Part shown: piece by piece, positions 59,807 through 64,000 of the stretch
How the letters are laid out: every line of letters starts with the position of its first letter
How positions within the stretch are numbered: the first letter of the stretch is position 1
Source: Fimenecus sp052273625
Lineage (GTDB): Bacteria > Bacillota > Clostridia > Oscillospirales > Acutalibacteraceae
Length of the DNA: 64,000 bases
Reading direction: 5' to 3'
Assembly (NCBI GenBank): GCA_052273625.1
Contig: DAVZHW010000005.1
Coordinates: 26,560-90,559, forward strand
Made by a program: the position numbers and the translations under genes
Notes under the pieces: model-generated
Told to the model about the DNA's origin: nothing
Seen by the model: the letters and a program-made list of their open reading frames with translations, nothing else
Database searches by the model: none

Positions 59807-59842
59807 TATAGCCAAGCCGAAGGATTGTTCGGCTCGGCTATA
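59807..59842 (-). terminator. Hairpin between the DUF2712-like gene and the ABC operon
   Basis: TATAGCC-A-AGCCGAA paired with TTCGGCT-C-GGCTATA, 14 bp with one mismatch and a 6-base loop. No strong U-run follows on the minus strand, so it may work as a partial terminator or attenuator reducing read-through into the operon downstream. Confidence 0.6.
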
Positions 59843-59904
59843 TAATGGCAAAATTAAATTTTACGGTATGTACTGTATGTAATTTGGAGTAAATAACTGA
59901 TAAC

Positions 59905-60402
59905 TTAAATTACATGATTATAATGGTTGTATGTTCCGACGCTATCTGCACTCCAGCAACCCATTGCTGTTCCTCTGTTTGCCTGCGATTCTTGTTTCGC
60001 CCAAATCTGGGCATATGAATTGTATCCGAAACGCTCATAAACATCTTGCCTTATGAATCCCTTTGTCCCTTTTGTAATAATCGCTCTGGATCTCGGTCTG
60101 TTATTGTATGTATAGCTTGAACAGTCAACAAATGTAGAACCATTAGATGAGCCATAAATAAAGGCTTCGAATTTATATGGTCCGCTAGCTGCATATCCGC
60201 GGCTGTTAGTTGTATAATTAACATAAGAACTGCTTGTATCCTTTTTTAATCTAGCGGCTGTGTATGTATTTGGTTCTGGATTAGTAAAGGCATAAAGTAT
60301 AAAATCCACATCCGTATGATTGTTTGCACTTGCAGAAACTGCAAATACTGATAACATTGCAACCAATGTCAATAAGAAAATTAGTATTTTTTTAGTTTTC
60401 AT
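59905..60402 (-). CDS. Secreted DUF2712-like protein, candidate quorum-controlled product
   Basis: 165 residues from the ATG at 60402; AGGAG lies 7 bases upstream, while the ATG two codons earlier is too close. The signal peptide ends near SASA. Mature: NNHTDVDFILYAFTNPEPNT, then SSSYVNYTTNSRGYAASGPY, FVDCSSYTYN and a C-terminal GCWSADSVGTYNHYNHVI. The Asn-His-Thr-Asp start and the SADSVG tail fit DUF2712, a family of small secreted Firmicutes proteins sometimes compared with lactococcin 972. No enzymatic motif. It lies between agrB and the ABC operon, so it is probably under the same control. Confidence 0.7.
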   Translation of the reverse strand: MKTKKILIFLLTLVAMLSVFAVSASANNHTDVDFILYAFTNPEPNTYTAARLKKDTSSSYVNYTTNSRGYAASGPYKFEAFIYGSSNGSTFVDCSSYTYNNRPRSRAIITKGTKGFIRQDVYERFGYNSYAQIWAKQESQANRGTAMGCWSADSVGTYNHYNHVI

Positions 60403-60502
60403 AATCATTCTCCTTTTTATTTGTGAGCTATTATTTAGTTGATAAATATGTTAAATCATTAAAATCACCACTTCCCCAAAACAAACTCTTTCCTTAAAAC
60501 CT

Positions 60503-60521
60503 CATAGCATTTCATGCTATG
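60503..60521 (-). terminator. Hairpin downstream of agrB
   Basis: CATAGCAT, 3-base loop, ATGCTATG: a perfect 8-bp stem, 47 bases past the agrB stop. The U-run after it on the minus strand is weak (GGTTTTAA), so it may only partly end transcription. Confidence 0.5.
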
Positions 60522-60567
60522 TTGAATACAAAATAAAGATATTCTTCAATTTAATAAGTTGAAATTT

Positions 60568-61152
60568 TCACTGTAACTGTAGAGTTATTTTTTCTTTTAC
60601 ATGAGCAATAATCATTAGCAAAGAGACAACAATCAATCCCATTCCAACCGAATATGAAACCTTTCTGCCATTTATATTAAGATATAAAACAGCCAACAAC
60701 ACAAATACAGATAAAATTATTGACAATGTTCTATATATTTTATTCTCCCTGCTAGATAGTGGTCTGTTTATATTTTGAACAGGCGACAGAGCGCATATTA
60801 AAACTACAGAAAACATATCAACGCATATAAATTCAAATCGATAATTATTATTTTGCAAAAGCCTTATGATGCATAATGATATTGCGATTAAAATAACAGA
60901 ACTAAAAAAACAATTAACATATCTTTTTGCGTGAGCTCCACCAGTGAATTTTCTCAGAATAAAGAAAACTAAAAAAAAGCATATACATTCCTTAAGCATC
61001 CCAAACACAATTCCAATGAGCAAAGTTGTAATAGTATTAATAAGCGTATGTATTGTTATTTTTATTGCGTACTTGTACAGTTCTTCTTCGTTGCTTTCTA
61101 TATTCTTACTTGCAACTAAAGCAGAAGCGATTTTTCCATATATTTCTTCCAT
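60568..61152 (-). CDS. agrB: AgrB-like peptide-processing membrane protease
   Basis: 194 residues. AgrB cuts and cyclises the AgrD precursor and helps export the signal peptide. Six membrane helices with the catalytic pair H74 and C81 in the motif RKFTGGAHAKRYVNCF (67-82). Its start codon overlaps the agrD stop (TAATG), so the two are translated together. The order is agrD before agrB, the reverse of the Staphylococcus operon. It is divergent from the agrA-agrC pair. Confidence 0.9.
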   Translation of the reverse strand: MEEIYGKIASALVASKNIESNEEELYKYAIKITIHTLINTITTLLIGIVFGMLKECICFFLVFFILRKFTGGAHAKRYVNCFFSSVILIAISLCIIRLLQNNNYRFEFICVDMFSVVLICALSPVQNINRPLSSRENKIYRTLSIILSVFVLLAVLYLNINGRKVSYSVGMGLIVVSLLMIIAHVKEKITLQLQ

Positions 61153-61310
61153 TATTTAAACAATTTATATTTATCTATCGTTTTTGGCACTTCTGGCTCG
61201 TTTAAAATAAAGCAACTCGCAGAATTTGCATTTGTTACTAACACTAATGTCAAGCATCCAACTACTGTTGGTAATAATTTTTCAAGTAATCGTTTTAATT
61301 TTTTCATCAT
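61152..61310 (-). CDS. agrD: AgrD-like cyclic autoinducer precursor peptide
   Basis: 52 residues, too short for common ORF cut-offs. Amphipathic N-terminal part (MMKKLKRLLEKLLPTVV), a hydrophobic middle, the core with its single ring Cys in SASCFIL, and an acidic tail NEPEVPKTIDKYK. The tail compares directly with staphylococcal AgrD (DEPEVP). A ring of Cys and the next residues (CFIL or CFILN) is the predicted thiolactone. GAGGTG lies 6 bases before the first ATG. The stop overlaps the agrB ATG by one base. Confidence 0.85.
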   Translation of the reverse strand: MMKKLKRLLEKLLPTVVGCLTLVLVTNANSASCFILNEPEVPKTIDKYKLFK

Positions 61311-61340
61311 ATATTACACCTCTTGATTGCATTTTAACAA

Positions 61341-61370
61341 ATTATCTATATGTTTTGTTGCTTTTAGCAA
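61341..61370 (-). promoter_or_regulatory. Promoter of agrD-agrB
   Basis: Leftward TTGCTA (61365-61370), 18-base spacer, GATAAT (61341-61346), about 30 bases upstream of the agrD start. Not a perfect match, consistent with a promoter that needs an activator. Confidence 0.5.
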
Positions 61371-61396
61371 AAACGCACTTAAATTCAGAAAAAACG
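61369..61396 (-). promoter_or_regulatory. Direct repeats spaced by 21 bp, candidate AgrA (LytTR) binding site
   Basis: Leftward CGTTTTT occurs at 61390-61396 and again at 61369-61375, exactly 21 bases apart, with the second copy touching the -35 hexamer of the agrD promoter. LytTR regulators bind two 9-bp repeats with 12 bases between, a 21-base period, with GTT as the core; both copies contain CGTT. Only sequence-level evidence. Confidence 0.55.
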
Positions 61397-61544
61397 ATAT
61401 AAATTTCCATTTTTTCGGCTTATATAAACAAAAAACCATGTTCTGATAAGCATTATCAAGCTTGAGATCTTCACTGTATTATGCTTTTTTTGTCATATCC
61501 AACGGTGTGAATGCAACTATGTATTTGACGGTAAAATTGATATG
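61397..61544. other. Remainder of the divergent agr intergenic region
   Basis: About 150 AT-rich bases, part of the 282-base gap between agrD and agrA. TTATATAAAC at 61420-61429 and TCATATCC at 61493-61500 are noted. No gene. Confidence 0.4.
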
Positions 61545-61573
61545 GTGACAAACAACCGATTCTATTGTATAAT
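61545..61573 (+). promoter_or_regulatory. Promoter of agrA-agrC
   Basis: GTGACA (one change from consensus), 17-base spacer, perfect TATAAT, with AGGAGG at 61581-61586 before the start codon. Confidence 0.75.
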
Positions 61574-61592
61574 CATATAAAGGAGGCCTTTT

Positions 61593-62312
61593 ATGATTAG
61601 AGTACTTATATGTGACGACGATGATTCTATAATTTGCCAAGTTGAAAAGCTGATTAAAGAGATTGAATATAACCATAAAATACATTTCTTAATTGACAAA
61701 AAGAACGATGGTGCTTTTATGCTGACAGAAAGCGCCGCCTTTGATATTGCCATCGTTGATGTGGAAATGAATGGTGTGAATGGTATTCAGTTATCGACTT
61801 TACTAAAAGAAGCGAATCCGGATATTCAAATTATTGTGTTAACATCTTTTCAACAATATTTAGATGACGCTATGCAAGTTCATGTTTTTAGGTACTTATC
61901 AAAGCCAATTGATAAAGACCGTTTTTACAAAAGTTTTATTGCCGCTGTCAAAGAGTATACCTTCATTAGTAAAAACATTGTAATTCATGAAAACGATAAA
62001 ATCATAAAAATAAGAACAAAGGATATTTTCTATATTGAAAATATAAAATACGGTTCTATTATCCATACAAAAACGAACCAATATAAAACAAATCAAAAAC
62101 CAAAACAATGGAGCGAAATTATCAATCAACCAAGTTGTTTTGTTTATTCACATAATAGTATTTTAGTAAATCTTCAAAATGTGATCGATTTTGACAAAAG
62201 TTCTGTAACCTTTAGAATAAACAATGAAAAAACAATATCCACATATATGTCTCAGCGAAAATATCAGTCATTTAAAAAAGCATTTTTTGAATTTGCAGGG
62301 GGAATAAAATAA
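61593..62312 (+). CDS. agrA: AgrA-like LytTR response regulator
   Basis: 239 residues. Receiver domain (about 1-120) with DDDD (8-11), phospho-accepting D56 in IAIVDVEMNGVNG and the conserved Lys in LSKPIDKDRF; C-terminal LytTR DNA-binding domain (about 130-235) with FYIENIKYGS and FVYSHNSILVNLQNV. LytTR proteins bind paired 9-bp repeats, which fit the site at 61369-61396. AAGGAGG lies 6 bases before the ATG. The partner kinase starts 1 base after the stop. Confidence 0.92.
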   Translation: MIRVLICDDDDSIICQVEKLIKEIEYNHKIHFLIDKKNDGAFMLTESAAFDIAIVDVEMNGVNGIQLSTLLKEANPDIQIIVLTSFQQYLDDAMQVHVFRYLSKPIDKDRFYKSFIAAVKEYTFISKNIVIHENDKIIKIRTKDIFYIENIKYGSIIHTKTNQYKTNQKPKQWSEIINQPSCFVYSHNSILVNLQNVIDFDKSSVTFRINNEKTISTYMSQRKYQSFKKAFFEFAGGIK

Positions 62313-62313
62313 A

Positions 62314-63621
62314 ATGACCACTCTGTGTTATCTGTTTATATACATTTTTGAACAGTTCATTGCATACATGTATTTCAAAAATAAATTCCATCCAAAAAGG
62401 AAGGCTATAATTATAGGGCTTTGTTATGTCTTATCGTTTTTAACGCAATATGCAATTCAGCTTTTCGATAATCCATTTTTAAATTTGGCCTCGTTTTTTG
62501 TTGCGAACATTATAATCGTTGCAATTTGCTTTGAAGCTTCTATCAGACAAATTATTTTTAATACGTTCCTACTTGAAGGCGTCATGATAACTACAGAAAT
62601 TGTGGTTATGTATTTGTTCTCATCTATATTGAATGTTGATTTATTGGCGTGCAAAAACAGCAATTTTATTATTTTTTTAGAAACAGCCACAACAAAAGCA
62701 TTCTACTTTTTCGTTGCGAGCCTTATCTCTAAAATTTCTAAAAAGGAATCACATAATATATACAGTAAAAATGATTATTCATTTCTTTTGTTTATTTTAC
62801 CGGCAGTTTCCATTCTTATTATTGCAAGTTTTGCTTATCTTTCATTTATATTACCAATTGATAAAACAACAAATATATTATTTTCGGTAGCTTCAATAGT
62901 CCTATTGTTATCAAATGTAATTGTATTGATCGTGCACGAAAAAATCATCGATACAATCATGAAAAACGCAGAATTACAATTAGAAATGCAAAAAACGGAA
63001 ATCAATGATGAATATTATCGAGAACTTGAACAGCAATATAATTCCTCAAGTTTGTTAATTCATGATATAAAAAAGTGTTTAATGAATATTCGGGAGTTGT
63101 CGGTTCAAAAAGAAAACGACCACATCATTACATATATAGACTCCATATATAACGGCTATGAAATTAAATCGTTCAAACAATTCAGCAATCATAAACTTGT
63201 CAATATAATCGTCAACCGATATGAACAGTTATGTGAAAGTGAAAATATACGCTTTTCTGTCGACATAAGAAGTGTTGATTTTTCATTTATGTCTGACAGC
63301 GATATAACCGCTTTGCTAGATAATTTGTTGGAAAACGCATATGAGGCTGCAAAAGCATCGGAAATCGGAATAATTGATTTGAGCATTGAAAAACAAAATG
63401 AAAGATATGTACGCATACAAACATCAAATTCTTCTGAGCAAAAACCGATCATAACAAACGGAATAATAAAATCCACGAAATCCAACAACAAACTACATGG
63501 TATCGGAATAAAAAGCATCACGAAAATAACAAAGAAGTATTCAGGTAATATTGCGTGGAATTACGATGATGCTTCAAAAATATTCACTTCTACAATACTG
63601 TTGAAAATGGATAAACATTAA
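62314..63621 (+). CDS. agrC: AgrC-like GHKL sensor histidine kinase
   Basis: 435 residues. Six or seven membrane helices (1-205) form the pheromone-sensing part, then a coiled linker (KNAELQLEMQKTEIN), the phospho-accepting His in LLIHDIKKCLMNI (about 249-261) and a GHKL ATPase with LLDNLLENAYEAAK and the G2-like GIGIKSITKITKKY. It is expected to read the cyclic peptide made by AgrD and AgrB. TAAAATG joins it to agrA, so translation is coupled. A hairpin terminator follows. Confidence 0.9.
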   Translation: MTTLCYLFIYIFEQFIAYMYFKNKFHPKRKAIIIGLCYVLSFLTQYAIQLFDNPFLNLASFFVANIIIVAICFEASIRQIIFNTFLLEGVMITTEIVVMYLFSSILNVDLLACKNSNFIIFLETATTKAFYFFVASLISKISKKESHNIYSKNDYSFLLFILPAVSILIIASFAYLSFILPIDKTTNILFSVASIVLLLSNVIVLIVHEKIIDTIMKNAELQLEMQKTEINDEYYRELEQQYNSSSLLIHDIKKCLMNIRELSVQKENDHIITYIDSIYNGYEIKSFKQFSNHKLVNIIVNRYEQLCESENIRFSVDIRSVDFSFMSDSDITALLDNLLENAYEAAKASEIGIIDLSIEKQNERYVRIQTSNSSEQKPIITNGIIKSTKSNNKLHGIGIKSITKITKKYSGNIAWNYDDASKIFTSTILLKMDKH

Positions 63622-63627
63622 TTCAAA

Positions 63628-63667
63628 CAGGAAGACAATAACTTTTGCCATTGTCTTTCTGTTTTTG
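63628..63667 (+). terminator. Terminator of agrA-agrC
   Basis: CAGGAAGACAAT paired with ATTGTCTTTCTG (one mismatch) with a 10-base loop, followed by TTTTTG. Confidence 0.8.
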
Positions 63668-63840
63668 TTTGTTTAAGATTTAACAATGCAATTATAGGGC
63701 AATTTAAAAATCCACCCTCACACGCTAAATATTGAAGGTATGCGTAATTCACCAACTATAACGGTTAAAACCTGTAATATCATTTCTTTTCTGCTGTAAT
63801 ATATTTTCAAGTGGATAGTTCACTTCACCTACCATCATGA
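63668..63840. other. Intergenic DNA after the agr locus
   Basis: About 170 bases without a supported gene; no promoter or repeat is convincing. A 66-codon minus-strand frame covers part of it and was not accepted. Confidence 0.4.
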
Positions 63841-63899
63841 CAGGTGGCACCTGCCGCCGAGAGAGCATAGTTCTTTCTTGGCGGCGGATGTTTTTATTT
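63841..63899 (+). promoter_or_regulatory. Palindrome plus rightward terminator, T-box-like leader candidate
   Basis: CAGGTGGCACCTG (63841-63853, a perfect palindrome holding TGGCACC) is directly followed by the stem CCGCCGAGAGA / TTTCTTGGCGG (with G-U pairs on the + strand) and a T-rich run TTTTTATTTTT. TGGNACC before a terminator stem is the arrangement of a T-box riboswitch, but the upstream specifier stem was not found. It could equally be an ordinary terminator. Confidence 0.35.
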
Positions 63900-64000
63900 T
63901 TATGCAATTTATCTTTTTTGTAGTTTATATAACAAACTGCTTTTACCACCTTTCTCTCGATATCGCTGCTCAGTTGTTATGAGTCCTGCTTTTTTTAAAT

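Noticed and set aside
59807..59842. Strong hairpin considered as an agr-type regulatory RNA (RNAIII-like)
   Set aside because: It is only about 36 bases and has no transcript unit of its own; it is better read as a terminator or attenuator.
63749..63949. A 66-codon minus-strand frame near the right edge
   Set aside because: It has no clear ribosome site, its composition is odd, and it covers a strong hairpin and T-run that read naturally as a + strand terminator or leader.
1..64000. tRNA, rRNA or CRISPR arrays
   Set aside because: No cloverleaf-like GGTTCGAATC segments, rRNA signatures or regularly spaced repeats were noticed by eye; a covariance search would be needed to be certain.

Overview
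The window reads as a chromosomal segment of a low-to-mid GC Gram-positive gut anaerobe, most likely a clostridial Oscillospiraceae/Ruminococcaceae-type organism. This rests on strong Shine-Dalgarno sites, classic TTGACA/TATAAT promoters, a bacterial V-type ATPase, LCP, RNase Y, YmdB, FakA-like and Asp23 proteins, glycoside hydrolases and lactaldehyde reductase. The species cannot be named from sequence reading alone. No rRNA, tRNA or CRISPR array was seen.

Layout. 0-1.5 kb: the leftward pyrH-frr-uppS operon, with uppS running off the edge. 1.6-5.9 kb: sugar metabolism, a small-molecule kinase plus GH35 beta-galactosidase, then fucO-type lactaldehyde reductase. 6.0-8.7 kb: an AT-richer, self-contained DpnII-like restriction-modification operon with two methyltransferases. 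8.8-19.3 kb: TraX-like protein and a large leftward surface-protein operon: a membrane protein, a 1773-residue secreted protein, five tandem small secreted paralogues sharing the giant protein's C-terminal module, and an anchored protein. It is divergent from an OmpR-type two-component system (19.7-21.6 kb). 21.6-22.5 kb: two near-identical orphan barstar genes. 22.6-31.2 kb: a complete nine-gene V-type ATPase operon whose K subunit carries the sodium-binding residues.

31.3-52.4 kb is mostly core metabolism and cell-envelope genes: TetR regulator and cation efflux pump, PRPP synthetase, a pyrophosphatase-like/Nudix fusion, LCP protein, GH51 arabinofuranosidase, acetyltransferase, RlmD, an M23 peptidase with LysM and G5 domains, RecG, a FakA-like/Asp23 pair, a peptide-binding lipoprotein, YmdB and RNase Y.

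52.4-55.7 kb is a scar of decayed mobile and defence DNA: a methyltransferase stub, two opposed IS3 transposase fragments, a GNAT acetyltransferase and a helicase that lacks its Walker A end. 55.8-63.6 kb is the most interesting part: a complete agr-type quorum-sensing locus (agrD, missed by length cut-offs; agrB; agrA; agrC) beside a secreted DUF2712-like protein and a DUF5027-like/ABC transporter/DUF5028-like operon. A pair of direct repeats exactly 21 bp apart abuts the agrD promoter, as expected for a LytTR-type regulator. The likely picture, which is inference, is a peptide-pheromone-controlled secreted factor with its own export or immunity transporter.
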